Counted from the first letter of the stretch, positions 47,894-57,416 are shown. The stretch is 64,000 nt of DNA from Oleidesulfovibrio sp964593925 (GCA_964593925.1 CAZQKM010000010.1:18188-82187); one strand, 5' to 3'. Made by a program: numbers and translations. Notes: generated by a model from the letters alone, not told the origin.

Positions 47894-49546
47894 TTACAAG
47901 GCAATACCCGGACGCACCTGACATCTAACCCTTATATTGTCTCCCCGCCCGCCATAGGGATCCACCATGGCAAAGGATTCAGATTCAATGACATCCACCT
48001 CTGACTCATTGCAGGCCACCCCCAGACCGGCAAGGTACTCCAGCAGGTAGCGTCTGGCGTCCTCAACAGCATCGACCACGCGATACCGTGGGGGTACTGT
48101 GTCACGTACTCCCAACGTGGGCACGAGTAAAACACCTTTTTCAGTATCGGCAAAAAGCTCCAGATCTGCGGTTGTGCGGGTCAGGGCAGCCCCTATGGCG
48201 TTGGCCACCGCATGATTGGCAGGCACCTCAACCTGTTTACCCATGGCCTTAGTCAATAAAGGGGCCAGTGCAGCCGCAGGGCCTCCCATGGCAAACACCT
48301 GCTCCGGGTTGAGTGTCGCCCCTTCAAGCAGCTTGATAATGGTGTATACCGGTTGTGAATTTACCTCTTCAAGCAGACGCTGCACAGACTCAACAATATT
48401 CTGCACCGCCCTGTCCACAGCGCTTTGGGCCAGCTTTTCCGGATACATATCCCACAGCAGCGCAAGTTGTGAAATGGCTTTTGCAGAGGACTCCACATTA
48501 CCCACGCTTGCCAGACCAAGGTAGTTCATTGCATCCATCAAGGCGGGCTGTGCCCCTCCGCACGCCACGGCAGGCCCGCTTCTGTCCGGCCCTACACGTA
48601 CCACACCCTCGGCAACGCGCAGCCGTGAGTCGCCACCCACGCCAATGGATAACGTGCGCAGTGCCCGCACAAGCGTATGATAGCTTCCCACCATGATGCC
48701 ATCGCGCTCGATAACCGGTGCTCCAGAAGCGAATACGGCAATATCCGTGGTTGTGCCTCCGATATCCAGGATCACGGCATCCTCATGGATATCGCACAAA
48801 GCAATTATGCCCATGACACTGGCTGCCGGACCGGACAGGATAGATTCCACAGGCAGGCTACGCGATACGGAAATCGGCATGGTACCACCATCTGCCTTCA
48901 AAATACGTACAGGCGCTGTGATACCTTTTTGGCGAACAGAATCCTCAATGGCATCGGCAAACCTGTTGTATAATCGCCACACAGCAGAATTATAATACGC
49001 AGTGGCAATACGACGCGGAAAATTCAGCTGACCGGATAGCCTGTGGCCCATGGATACGAAATCGCCACTTGATGCAACCTTTTCTGCCATGGCGCATTCA
49101 TGATCCGGGTTACGTGTGGAAAACTTGCCCACTGTTGCGTAGACCCTGATCCCTGCTTCAGCACATTGCTGCGCGGCTTGAGCCAGTTCTTCAGGTGCAA
49201 TATCGGTTATAACGCTGCCCCGGTGGTCAATGGACCCGGCAAGTGGAAAAAAGAACCCTCCCTGCATAAAGTGCTCAGGAGCTATACCAGGCCCGGCACA
49301 CACCAGTACTCCCACATCTTCTGTTCTGCCTTCTACAATGGCATTGGTGGACAAGGTGGTGCTCAGGTTAAGGCGTGTCACTGCGTGCGGCGGTACATGC
49401 TCAAGCACTACATCCAGCGCCTGCGTCACCGAGGCAAACAAGTCGTTGTGCTGCGTAGGCACTTTGGCCGAAGCCACCACAGTACGTGTGGCGTCAACCG
49501 CCACTGCGTCGGTGTGGGTTCCACCCACATCAATCCCCAGGTACAT
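47894..49546 (-). CDS. Hydantoinase/oxoprolinase (HyuA) family protein
   Basis: This 550-residue protein has the actin-like ATPase fold of HyuA/oxoprolinase A: phosphate loop 1 YLGIDVGGTHTDAVAVD at the N-terminus and phosphate loop 2 VILDIGGTTTDIAVFASG near residue 270. Family members use ATP to open cyclic amides, but no HyuB partner is adjacent, so the substrate is open. The ATG at 49546 has AAGGAG 5 nt upstream and overlaps the pdxA end by 17 nt. hydG follows 134 nt downstream. The pdxA-hyuA-hydG linkage is curious. Confidence 0.88.
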   Translation of the reverse strand: MYLGIDVGGTHTDAVAVDATRTVVASAKVPTQHNDLFASVTQALDVVLEHVPPHAVTRLNLSTTLSTNAIVEGRTEDVGVLVCAGPGIAPEHFMQGGFFFPLAGSIDHRGSVITDIAPEELAQAAQQCAEAGIRVYATVGKFSTRNPDHECAMAEKVASSGDFVSMGHRLSGQLNFPRRIATAYYNSAVWRLYNRFADAIEDSVRQKGITAPVRILKADGGTMPISVSRSLPVESILSGPAASVMGIIALCDIHEDAVILDIGGTTTDIAVFASGAPVIERDGIMVGSYHTLVRALRTLSIGVGGDSRLRVAEGVVRVGPDRSGPAVACGGAQPALMDAMNYLGLASVGNVESSAKAISQLALLWDMYPEKLAQSAVDRAVQNIVESVQRLLEEVNSQPVYTIIKLLEGATLNPEQVFAMGGPAAALAPLLTKAMGKQVEVPANHAVANAIGAALTRTTADLELFADTEKGVLLVPTLGVRDTVPPRYRVVDAVEDARRYLLEYLAGLGVACNESEVDVIESESFAMVDPYGGRGDNIRVRCQVRPGIAL

Positions 49547-50582
49547 GTAAACTCCTTGGCGCGCACAGGGTGTCGGCAAGACGTAACGCTGCAATAAAAC
49601 TACCGGTGTCAGCCTTGCCTGTGCCTGTGATTTCAAATCCGGTACCGTGGTCCACGGACGTACGTATATACGGCAACCCCAACGTGACATTGACGGCCTG
49701 CGAAAAGTGCAGCAGCTTTAATGGGCCTAACCCCTGATCATGATACATGGCCAGTACTGCAGAAAATTCACCTTGTGCCGCACGGTAGAACACTGTGTCT
49801 GCTGGATACGGGCCCAGGGCATGTATACCATTGCGTTGCGCCACACACACCGCAGGGGCAATGATGTCTGCATCTTCAAGCCCCATCCTGCCCTCCTCAC
49901 CCGCATGTGGATTAAGCCCGCACACTGCCAAGGGCTTTTCTCCTACTCCCAGCCTATTCACAAAGTCGGCAGTAAGGGCAAGGCAGTGACAAATACGGTC
50001 AAGCGTAAGCATATCCGGCACGTGGCGCAGTGCCGTGTGCATGGTCACCAGACTGACCCGCAACAAGTCTCCGCATAAATGCATACAGACATCTTCGTCA
50101 CGCAGTCCCGCATGCCGAGCCAAGAATTCCGTATGGCCGGGCACGTCAAAGCCAGCCTGTTGCAGCATGGCTTTATGCAGCGGCAACGTCACAATCCCCC
50201 GAGAAAGCCCCCGGTGCAACAGGGTACAGGCTTCCTGCAGCACACGCCCTGCCACAAACCCTCCTGCAACGTCCGGCTGCCCCGGGGTAACCTGCACATG
50301 GCGTATATCCCTGGGTTCAAACAACAGCACCTCACCGGCCTGAGCCGTGCCCAGCGCCATGGCAAGCTCATCCGTATCCGACACAGTACGCCAGAACGCC
50401 CCACTATCGCAGGCAGACAGATGAACCCGCAAGGCCTGCTCACTGCCCACAAGTATCAGAGGTGTCTGTATGCCGTAACGCAAAGCCCCTTTGCCCCGAT
50501 CAGCCCCCAGCACACGGCAAGCCAATTCCGGCCCAAGGCCGTTCACATCACCCATGGAGACCAAAAGCGGTTTTTTTGCCAT
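49530..50582 (-). CDS. pdxA: 4-hydroxythreonine-4-phosphate dehydrogenase
   Basis: PdxA oxidises 4-phosphohydroxy-L-threonine in pyridoxal phosphate synthesis. The 350-residue protein has the family opening PLLVSMGDVNGLGPELACRV, metal-binding histidines in FDVPGHTEFLA and MYHDQGLGPLKLL, and the closing TSVDHGTGFEITGTGKAD. The ATG at 50582 gives the usual N-terminus and has GGA 8 nt upstream; an in-frame ATG at 50627 would add 15 residues. It is translationally coupled to the HyuA-like gene. Confidence 0.93.
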   Translation of the reverse strand: MAKKPLLVSMGDVNGLGPELACRVLGADRGKGALRYGIQTPLILVGSEQALRVHLSACDSGAFWRTVSDTDELAMALGTAQAGEVLLFEPRDIRHVQVTPGQPDVAGGFVAGRVLQEACTLLHRGLSRGIVTLPLHKAMLQQAGFDVPGHTEFLARHAGLRDEDVCMHLCGDLLRVSLVTMHTALRHVPDMLTLDRICHCLALTADFVNRLGVGEKPLAVCGLNPHAGEEGRMGLEDADIIAPAVCVAQRNGIHALGPYPADTVFYRAAQGEFSAVLAMYHDQGLGPLKLLHFSQAVNVTLGLPYIRTSVDHGTGFEITGTGKADTGSFIAALRLADTLCAPRSLHVPGD

Positions 50583-51207
50583 GTCTGTATCCGGCAATAC
50601 TACCTGAAGTCCTTTACATATCTGCATCTGCTCAAGCTATGCCCTTTCCGAAAGACTGTCCATATCCCCCGGGCCGACTGATGTGCCCAAAGGCACACAT
50701 ACACCGGGATATGTATTACTCTTTGGCCGCATGGGCAAACTCGGCAAGCAGACCTAGCTCCACATCCCCCCGTACACAAGATACATATGGGACACAAAGG
50801 CTAAGCAGATGATGCTCAAAGTTTTTACATTTTCTGTAGCTGCCAGATGGCGTGGTTTTTGATCTGACTCAAGAAATCGCTGCAAGCCTTACCCGCAAAA
50901 CCCTGTAAGGATATGGCGGGGCAATACCCAGGTGAGGATTGGAGTCAAAAAAGCGATGTGCCAATGCGGCCAGATGCGGCAGGATGCGGTCAAATGTGCC
51001 ACTGGCAGACCAGACAGTGATGCCCCAAAAAGAAACATGTATACCGGCAGAATCCATGCCACAGGATAACCTGCACACAAAAAAACCGGGGGCAAAAATC
51101 CCTCCGGCTTATGGTATATCAATATCCCGCTGCCATGCAGCCGTGGCCAGGGCATACAGCTCTGGCACAGCTAAAACAGAGGGCTACCCTACAACAAGCT
51201 TTTCTGC
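50583..51207. other. 625-nt gap between pdxA and glgB
   Basis: This region holds no intact gene. The only coding-like signal is a minus-strand frame at 50716-51078, listed separately. The pdxA promoter must lie here, but I see no clear consensus boxes. Confidence 0.45.
50716..51078 (-). pseudogene. Possible decayed gene fragment
   Basis: One minus-strand frame gives protein-like sequence (FDRILPHLAALAHRFFDSN), is interrupted by an in-frame TGA at 50869-50871, and resumes to end GDVELGLLAEFAHAAKE before TAA at 50716. No family was recognised and the 5' part is unclear. It may be the tail of a lost gene or a chance open frame. Confidence 0.3.
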
Positions 51208-53127
51208 CTATGACACCGGCTTCAAAGCCAAGGCAGCAAGGGGCGGTAACGTAAGCTCCAGCATGTGCCCACCACCATCCGTATCCCTGGCCACAATGGT
51301 ATTGTCGCCATTGCCCACATTACTGCCACCATAGTGACTGCTGTCCGTATTCAACACTTCATGCCAGGCTCCGCCCATGGGACAGGGGACCCCATAGCCA
51401 TGGCGCACCACTGGGGTAAAGTTAAACACCCACACCACCGGTGCACACCCTTCTGCAAAGCGTGCAAAACTGACCACTGAGCAGGCATAATCACTAAAAT
51501 CAAGCCAACTGAACCCCGACCAATCGTGATCCTGCCGATGCATGGCAGGATCGTGCACGTACAGCGCATTCAAATCACGAACAAGCGTACGGATGCCCTC
51601 ATGGGTAGGAAAGCCCCGCAGGCACCAGTCCGGTTCATGACTTTCATCCCACTCATTCCACTGACCAATCTCTCCACCCATAAATAACAACTTTTTGCCG
51701 GGATGAGCCCACATATAGGCGTACAGCAAACGCAGGTTGGCCTGTTGCTGCCACATATCTCCCGGCATCTTGGCCAGCAGTGCCCCTTTACCATGTACAA
51801 CCTCATCATGGGAAAATGGCAGCACAAAATTTTCGCTGAATGCATACAACATGGAAAAGGTCAGACTACCGTGGTGATACGAGCGGTGCACAGGAGCATG
51901 GCACATGTAGTCCAGTGTGTCATGCATCCAGCCCATGTTCCATTTAAATGTAAAGCCCAACCCACCTGTGTAAAGCGGACGCGATACCCCGGGCCATGAG
52001 GTGGACTCTTCGGCAATCATCATGGCTCCTGGAAACTGATCATGCACCACACGGTTCAGTTCACGCAAAAAAGACATGGCCTCCAGGTTTTCATTACCGC
52101 CATGGATGTTGGGCACCCATTCACCCTCTTTGCGCGAATAATCAAGGTACAGCATGGATGCCACGGCATCAATGCGCAACCCGTCAATATGAAACTCTTT
52201 CAGCCAGTATAATGCATTGGCAAACAGAAAGTTACGCACCTCATGGCGCCCGTAATTAAAGATATACGTGCCCCAGTCCGGGTGCTCTCCAAGACGCGGA
52301 TCAAGGTGCTCATATAGTGCAGTACCGTCAAACCTGCCCAAGCTCCAGTTATCTTTTGGAAAATGCGCAGGAACCCAATCAAGCAGCACGCCAATACCCG
52401 CCTGGTGACAACGATCCACAAAACGTCTGAAATCGTCAGGAGAACCAAAGCGCGACGTGGGGGCATAATAGCTACTTGTCTGATAGCCCCATGACTGATC
52501 AAGCGGATGTTCTGCCACGGGCATCAGTTCTATATGGGTAAAACCCATTTCCTGCACATACGGCACCAGGGCATCACCCAGTTCTCCCCAACTGACAAAG
52601 GGATGCCCATCGCCATGACGACGCATCCATGACCCTGCATGCACTTCATAAATACTTATTGGCGCTTGCAGGGGCGGGCCGACCTTACGCCGCTGCTGCA
52701 TCCAGTGGGCATCCTGCCAGACATACCCATCAAGATCCCAGGCAAGCGACGCCGTTCCCGGGCGCATCTCGCCGTACAAGGCATAAGGGTCTGTCTTTAA
52801 CGTCACCCCGCCATTGGCATCTTGCAAGGCAAACTTGTACAGTGCTCCCCGCTCAATACCCGGCGCAAAACACGCCCATACCCCAGAGTCTCCCACGGGG
52901 TACAGGGGGTGTTCCCCCACCTGCCAGTGATTGAAAGACCCCACAAGCCACACGTTGCGTGCGTTGGGTGCCCATACTGCAAACCGGTATCCCTTTTCAC
53001 CTGCTTCAACATGCGGATGTGCCCCCAGGATGCGATAAATGTCCCAATGCTCGCCACGCCCGAACATATACATATCAAACGGCTCAATATAACAGGGCAT
53101 GGTGTACGGTGCAGAGGATATTTTCAC
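51208..53127 (-). CDS. glgB: 1,4-alpha-glucan branching enzyme
   Basis: GlgB adds alpha-1,6 branches to glycogen. The 639-residue protein has an N-terminal CBM48 domain (YRFAVWAPNARNVWLVGSFNHW) and a GH13 amylase barrel with GVLLDWVPAHFP, the nucleophile region GLRIDAVASMLYLDYSR, the acid Glu in MMIAEESTSWP and LPFSHDEVVHGKG. I chose the GTG at 53127: GGGAG lies 6 nt upstream within the glgA tail and the codon follows the glgA stop by one base, whereas the ATG at 53100 has no ribosome site. It is coupled to glgA. Confidence 0.95.
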   Translation of the reverse strand: MKISSAPYTMPCYIEPFDMYMFGRGEHWDIYRILGAHPHVEAGEKGYRFAVWAPNARNVWLVGSFNHWQVGEHPLYPVGDSGVWACFAPGIERGALYKFALQDANGGVTLKTDPYALYGEMRPGTASLAWDLDGYVWQDAHWMQQRRKVGPPLQAPISIYEVHAGSWMRRHGDGHPFVSWGELGDALVPYVQEMGFTHIELMPVAEHPLDQSWGYQTSSYYAPTSRFGSPDDFRRFVDRCHQAGIGVLLDWVPAHFPKDNWSLGRFDGTALYEHLDPRLGEHPDWGTYIFNYGRHEVRNFLFANALYWLKEFHIDGLRIDAVASMLYLDYSRKEGEWVPNIHGGNENLEAMSFLRELNRVVHDQFPGAMMIAEESTSWPGVSRPLYTGGLGFTFKWNMGWMHDTLDYMCHAPVHRSYHHGSLTFSMLYAFSENFVLPFSHDEVVHGKGALLAKMPGDMWQQQANLRLLYAYMWAHPGKKLLFMGGEIGQWNEWDESHEPDWCLRGFPTHEGIRTLVRDLNALYVHDPAMHRQDHDWSGFSWLDFSDYACSVVSFARFAEGCAPVVWVFNFTPVVRHGYGVPCPMGGAWHEVLNTDSSHYGGSNVGNGDNTIVARDTDGGGHMLELTLPPLAALALKPVS

Positions 53128-53128
53128 G

Positions 53129-54592
53129 CTATGCTCCCAAGGGATCAATCCCCAGTTGCTGGTACATGGATATATATTGCCTGCTTGCCTTTTCCCATGT
53201 GAATGAGGCTGCCATGGCCCGGGTGACCATGGCATTCCAGGCTCTGGGGTCATTCTCCCACAGACTGACGGCCTGCATGATGGCGTCCCAAAAGCCTTGA
53301 GGTGTAATGTCTGTAAAAGTAAACCCTGTGGCATCCGGCGAGGGCCACGGCTTAATGGTATCACGCAGCCCACCCACAGCCGACGCAACAGGCGGTGTGC
53401 CAAAACGTAGCGCGTAAATCTGGGTCAGGCCGCATGGCTCATAACGCGAAGGCATGAGAAACACATCCGATCCGGCCTGGATGCGGTGTGCAAGGTCTTC
53501 GGTGTATTCCACCCGTGCACACAGGCGCCCTTTGTGCTCCTCCATCAGTTGCAGTACACGGGCTTCATATTCCAGGCTACCTTCTCCCAGGATGACAATG
53601 CCCACATTCCTGGCCACAAGCCTGTCTACATTTTCGATAAGCAGGTCAATGCCTTTCTGGTCACGCAATCTACCGATAAAGCCCAGCAGAGGACGCTCTT
53701 CCAACGCAGAGTCAAGGCCCAGTTCATCCAGCAGACCCCGCTTGCAGCGCTTTTTTCCGGCGCGCTTGCCTTTGGTGTATGTGCAAGGTAAAAAACGGTT
53801 GTCATCTGGCTTCCAGATGTCATAGTCCGCACCATTCAATATGCCCTGCAAGTCATGGGAACGCTTGCGCAACATACCCTCAAGCCCGCAGCCGAATGTT
53901 TCTGTCGTAATCTCTCTGGAATAGCTGGGGCTGACCGTGGTTACCTTGTCCGCCAGGGCAATCCCGCCCTTGAGCAAGTTAAAGTCGCCATAAAATTCCA
54001 CACCATCCATCGACCATGCCTGGGGTGGCAGGCTGCAGTTTTCAAAAAGCCTTGAGGCAAAGCGCCCCTGAAAGGCAAGATTATGTATGGTCATTACGGT
54101 ACGTGTATGATGCCAGAATGCATCATACTGCCGCCAATAATACAGTAACGCAGGCAACAGCGCCGACTGCCAGTCGTGGCAGTGCACAATGGCCGGCGCC
54201 TCGCCAAGTCGCCTGCACATGGAAGTCACCGCGCGACAGAAAAAAACAAACCGCTCGCAGTTGTCAAAATAGTCGCCCTTGTAATCAGCATAAAAAAAAC
54301 GACGATCAAAATACTCGCCGCGGCTGATAAAATAGACAGGCATACCATGAAAATCGGCCTCGTATACATCCGCGGTGGTAGGTGCCCACGGATAGCCCAC
54401 ATGCACATCGCTCATGGTCAGGCGGATGCCATAGTCGGAAGTTTGCAAACGGCCATAAAAAGGAGTCACCACTGCAGTACGCAACCCCATCTGATGCAAG
54501 GCATACGGCAATGCTCCAAGCACATCTCCTAGGCCGCCGGTTTTTGAAAACGGGTACATTTCAGAAGCGGCAAAAAGAATCAACGGCTGCAT
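53129..54592 (-). CDS. glgA: Glycogen synthase (ADP-glucose)
   Basis: GlgA extends glycogen from ADP-glucose (GT5 family). The 487-residue enzyme starts MQPLILFAASEMYPFSKTGGLGDVLGALP, with the KTGGL nucleotide-binding motif near residue 17, and the C-terminal domain has LGFIGRLRDQKGIDLL and MPSRYEPCGLTQIYALRFGT with the catalytic Glu. AAGGAGGG lies 9 nt before the ATG at 54592. It follows the NUDIX gene by 37 nt and precedes glgB; no glgC is nearby. Confidence 0.96.
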   Translation of the reverse strand: MQPLILFAASEMYPFSKTGGLGDVLGALPYALHQMGLRTAVVTPFYGRLQTSDYGIRLTMSDVHVGYPWAPTTADVYEADFHGMPVYFISRGEYFDRRFFYADYKGDYFDNCERFVFFCRAVTSMCRRLGEAPAIVHCHDWQSALLPALLYYWRQYDAFWHHTRTVMTIHNLAFQGRFASRLFENCSLPPQAWSMDGVEFYGDFNLLKGGIALADKVTTVSPSYSREITTETFGCGLEGMLRKRSHDLQGILNGADYDIWKPDDNRFLPCTYTKGKRAGKKRCKRGLLDELGLDSALEERPLLGFIGRLRDQKGIDLLIENVDRLVARNVGIVILGEGSLEYEARVLQLMEEHKGRLCARVEYTEDLAHRIQAGSDVFLMPSRYEPCGLTQIYALRFGTPPVASAVGGLRDTIKPWPSPDATGFTFTDITPQGFWDAIMQAVSLWENDPRAWNAMVTRAMAASFTWEKASRQYISMYQQLGIDPLGA

Positions 54593-54629
54593 CCGTTGTC
54601 TCCCTCCTTGTATAAAATAAGCTCGCCTC

Positions 54630-55088
54630 TCAAACCGCCTCTGCCTTGGTGCGGGCGATAAAATCAGCAATGATGCCGGCATGATCAAAAACCACAGGAG
54701 CAGGTAACGCATTCAGCGGGAAAAAAAACGCCTCAAGAGCGTCGTCTCCAGCCTGCAAGTCGTCTATACAGACAGGTGTACCCATGAATACCACGCTTAT
54801 GGTATGCTGCCTTGGGTCACGGTCCGGCGCGGAATACACCCCCAATACCCCCGCAAGCGTCACTTCAAGGCCCGTTTCCTCCTGCAATTCACGTACAGCC
54901 GCGTGCTCCACCGTCTCGCCATAGTCTACAAACCCACCGGGCAATGCCCAACCATGCGGTGGATTTTTTCGTTGCACAAGCAACACCCCGCGCAACGGGT
55001 CATACACTACAACATCCACAGTAAGGGCAGGGCCTTTGCGCCCCTTTTGGCTACGTCCGCATACCTCACAACACGGTGTAGAATCCAT
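54630..55088 (-). CDS. NUDIX hydrolase
   Basis: This 152-residue protein has an intact Nudix box, GGFVDYGETVEHAAVREL then QEETGLEV, near residues 58-80. It hydrolyses nucleoside diphosphate-linked substrates; ADP-ribose or a sugar nucleotide is plausible. A short N-terminal cysteine cluster (CCEVCG) may bind metal. The ATG at 55088 has GGGGGC 4 nt upstream. It lies at the head of the glgA-glgB run, so a role in ADP-glucose turnover is possible, but this is inference. Confidence 0.9.
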   Translation of the reverse strand: MDSTPCCEVCGRSQKGRKGPALTVDVVVYDPLRGVLLVQRKNPPHGWALPGGFVDYGETVEHAAVRELQEETGLEVTLAGVLGVYSAPDRDPRQHTISVVFMGTPVCIDDLQAGDDALEAFFFPLNALPAPVVFDHAGIIADFIARTKAEAV

Positions 55089-55431
55089 GCATGCCCCCGG
55101 CAATACAAGATCAAATACGTTCCCTATACGTGTCAGGCCATATGAACACAGGCTCTCTGGCAAAAAGAAACAGATCCATGATATTTCATATAGAAATACG
55201 TAAATACAAACTAACTTGCAAGAATATACTACATATTTTTATTGTACGGCACCCCTCTCTCAAAACGTAGCGCGCGTCATACTACAGGGCCATTTTTACC
55301 CCGCCGAAAATCCTGCCTTGTCAATGTGGAAGGTGAAACCATATTCCATACTTAAGAAATATCGCAGAGAGCCGATATGGTAAAACAAGCAAGATACACC
55401 AACGCCGCAAGGCCGCGGCAGGAGGATACGG
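55089..55431. promoter_or_regulatory. AT-rich divergent upstream region
   Basis: These 343 nt separate the NUDIX-glgAB run (minus) from the FlgO-domain run (plus) and contain no gene. The segment 55185-55250 is markedly AT-rich, as expected for promoters. On the minus strand TTGCAA followed after 17 nt by TATTTC is a weak candidate. No palindrome stood out. Confidence 0.4.
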
Positions 55432-56271
55432 ATGTTTACCCTGCGAAAAACCATACTGCTTTGTGCCATGGGAAGTATATTGTATACAATCTCCCCTGTG
55501 CAGGCAGAAGAGCTGCTGCCAACTGTCGGCAGCGACTTTCCTGCTGGTACTGCAATGGCCATACAGAACCCTCAGGGCGAGCCTGTCATCGTTCCGGGCG
55601 GCAGGGCTCTTTTACGCACAACACGCGGCATAGACACTGGTACTGTCATATCAGACGGCAAAAACGGATTTGTGCACGTTACTGGTGACACGCCCATGGA
55701 TGCGGCAACACAAGAATACGCTGATGCGCGGGAGCTGAAGCTCAAAATCAGGGAACTTGCAGAACAATTGCTTGGCAGAGGGCCAGAAAAAGCACTGCGC
55801 GGGGTTACGGCCTTGCCCACATCATTTGTCAACCAGGACAACTTTGAGCAAAGCTCATCATTCGGGCGCTATGTGGCTGAACAGCTCTTTCACGAATTCA
55901 ATCAACGCGGCTTTCCCGTACAGGAATACCGTATGCACAAGAGCCTTGCCATGCGCCAAGGAGAAGGAGACTTCTTACTCACGCGGCAAAACCAGCAAAT
56001 CAGCCCGGCAGCGTCTGCCAGCGTCTTTGTCACTGGCACATATTACCGCGACAAGTACAGCGTCTTTGTCAATGCACGCATGGTCAGGGTTTCTGACGGT
56101 CTGGTATTGCGGACCGGACAGCTTGTCTTTCCTGTCACAGGAGTCACAGCACGCATGCTTGCTGCACGAAGCATACGCCTTGAATCCACGTATGTTGGCA
56201 TGCAGGATTTTGAAACCATGACCCGCGCCGTTGACCTTACATCCATTGACCTGGGCGACGATATCCACTGA
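55432..56271 (+). CDS. Secreted FlgO-domain protein
   Basis: This 279-residue protein has a signal peptide (FTLRKTILLCAMGSILYTISPVQA) and a FlgO-like domain from about residue 90 (ALRGVTALPTSFVNQDNFEQSSSFGRYVAEQLFHEFNQRGFPVQEYR), followed by VFVTGTYYRDKYSVFVNARMVRVSDGLVL. FlgO domains occur in outer-membrane proteins linked to flagellar function in Vibrio, but the fold is also found in other envelope proteins. The residues before the domain are repeat-poor and unassigned. AGGAGG lies 6 nt before the ATG. It leads a three-gene run. Confidence 0.85.
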   Translation: MFTLRKTILLCAMGSILYTISPVQAEELLPTVGSDFPAGTAMAIQNPQGEPVIVPGGRALLRTTRGIDTGTVISDGKNGFVHVTGDTPMDAATQEYADARELKLKIRELAEQLLGRGPEKALRGVTALPTSFVNQDNFEQSSSFGRYVAEQLFHEFNQRGFPVQEYRMHKSLAMRQGEGDFLLTRQNQQISPAASASVFVTGTYYRDKYSVFVNARMVRVSDGLVLRTGQLVFPVTGVTARMLAARSIRLESTYVGMQDFETMTRAVDLTSIDLGDDIH

Positions 56272-56300
56272 GGAACAGCGCAGACATATGAGGCACCAAC

Positions 56301-56594
56301 ATGAAACACGCTTTTGCCCTTTTCATACTGACGGTAGCGATTTTGTCCGGTTGTTCCATCCTGGAACGGGACTCTGCCGCAGAGGCGCCGCTGCCCGCGC
56401 AAATCGTTGTAGATTATGACGCCCAAGCCCTGAGCAGCTATCGGCAAGCGCGTCAGTTCATAGCCCAGGGGCGCTACGAACTGGCCCGTGAACAATATCT
56501 GATTGCTCTTGCCATTGCCCGCAACGAGTCCATGCGTGAACAGGTAAAGCAGGAACTGCAAGCCACAGACCTTATGCTGCGTGCCGCACGCTGA
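56301..56594 (+). CDS. Small lipoprotein with TPR-like helices
   Basis: The 97-residue precursor has a lipobox LSGC at residues 14-17, so the mature protein is lipid-anchored. It contains one TPR-like helical pair (ALSSYRQARQFIAQGRYELAREQYLIALAIA). It lies between the two FlgO-domain genes in the same orientation. Its partner is likely one or both of them, but this is inference. Confidence 0.85.
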   Translation: MKHAFALFILTVAILSGCSILERDSAAEAPLPAQIVVDYDAQALSSYRQARQFIAQGRYELAREQYLIALAIARNESMREQVKQELQATDLMLRAAR

Positions 56595-56609
56595 TATTCG
56601 GAGATTATT

Positions 56610-57194
56610 ATGAAAAAAACTCTGACCTGTTCTTTTCTTCTGGCACTTGCCCTGCTCTTGCCTTTGGCAGCAGCAGCTCAGACTCTTTCAGAGACCGCTA
56701 CGCAAGTGGCCGGTAGCATCGATAGTCAACTTGCCCGCAAACTGGGGTTGTTTGAAACCCCTGTGCAAGGCTACAGCATGCTTGTCACCACTCCTGTGGA
56801 TGTCAATGACTTTGAACGCACAAGCCCGCTGGCCCGGCAAATGAGCGAAGAGCTGGCCGCCTGGTTTGTGCAGGCAGGCTACGCTGTGCAGGAAATTCGC
56901 AAAAGCCGAGGCATACTGTTTGCCCCTGGCAAGGGTGAAATCATGCTCACCCGCAAAAAACGCCTGCTGGCCAACGAAAATCTGCAGAGCACGCTTATGC
57001 TGAGCGGCACATATACCCGCACGGCACACTATGTGCGTTTCAATATCAAGTTGCTCCACGCAGCCAGTAACGAGGTACTGGCCATGGCAAACGGTACGCT
57101 GCCGCTTACTCCCGAGCTCTACTCTCTACTGGCAGAAACCGGCCCGAGCAGGATGACGGGGTATCTCCCCAGTGTAGGCACCAGGCTACGTTAG
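56610..57194 (+). CDS. Second secreted FlgO-domain protein
   Basis: A 194-residue protein with a clear signal peptide (KKTLTCSFLLALALLLPLAAAAQ) and a FlgO-like domain: SMLVTTPVDVNDFERTSPLARQMSEELAAWFVQAGYAVQEIR, then STLMLSGTYTRTAHYVRFNIKLLHAASNEVLAMANG. It is related to the first FlgO-domain protein here, suggesting an old duplication. GGAG lies 6 nt before the ATG. It is convergent with lon. Confidence 0.87.
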   Translation: MKKTLTCSFLLALALLLPLAAAAQTLSETATQVAGSIDSQLARKLGLFETPVQGYSMLVTTPVDVNDFERTSPLARQMSEELAAWFVQAGYAVQEIRKSRGILFAPGKGEIMLTRKKRLLANENLQSTLMLSGTYTRTAHYVRFNIKLLHAASNEVLAMANGTLPLTPELYSLLAETGPSRMTGYLPSVGTRLR

Positions 57195-57345
57195 ATATCG
57201 CCCAAAGCCAAAATGGTTGCAGACGCCTTTGAGCCTTATGGCCCCATGCAGGGTTTTTGCGGATATCTGTGCCCCGCCGGTACTGCTGAACTCAGGTTCG
57301 TCATATGCCGCACATCCTGGCGCAAGGCCCTCTGCAACACACAAT

Positions 57346-57376
57346 AGCGCCCCATGGTATGGCAACATGGGGCGCT
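57346..57376. terminator. Hairpin between convergent FlgO-domain gene and lon
   Basis: An 11-bp perfect stem, AGCGCCCCATG with CATGGGGCGCT and a 9-nt loop, lies between two converging genes. T-runs on either side are poor, so termination strength is uncertain. Confidence 0.5.
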
Positions 57377-57416
57377 TACATATGGATGCCACGCATCCAC
57401 AATATGACATGACAGG

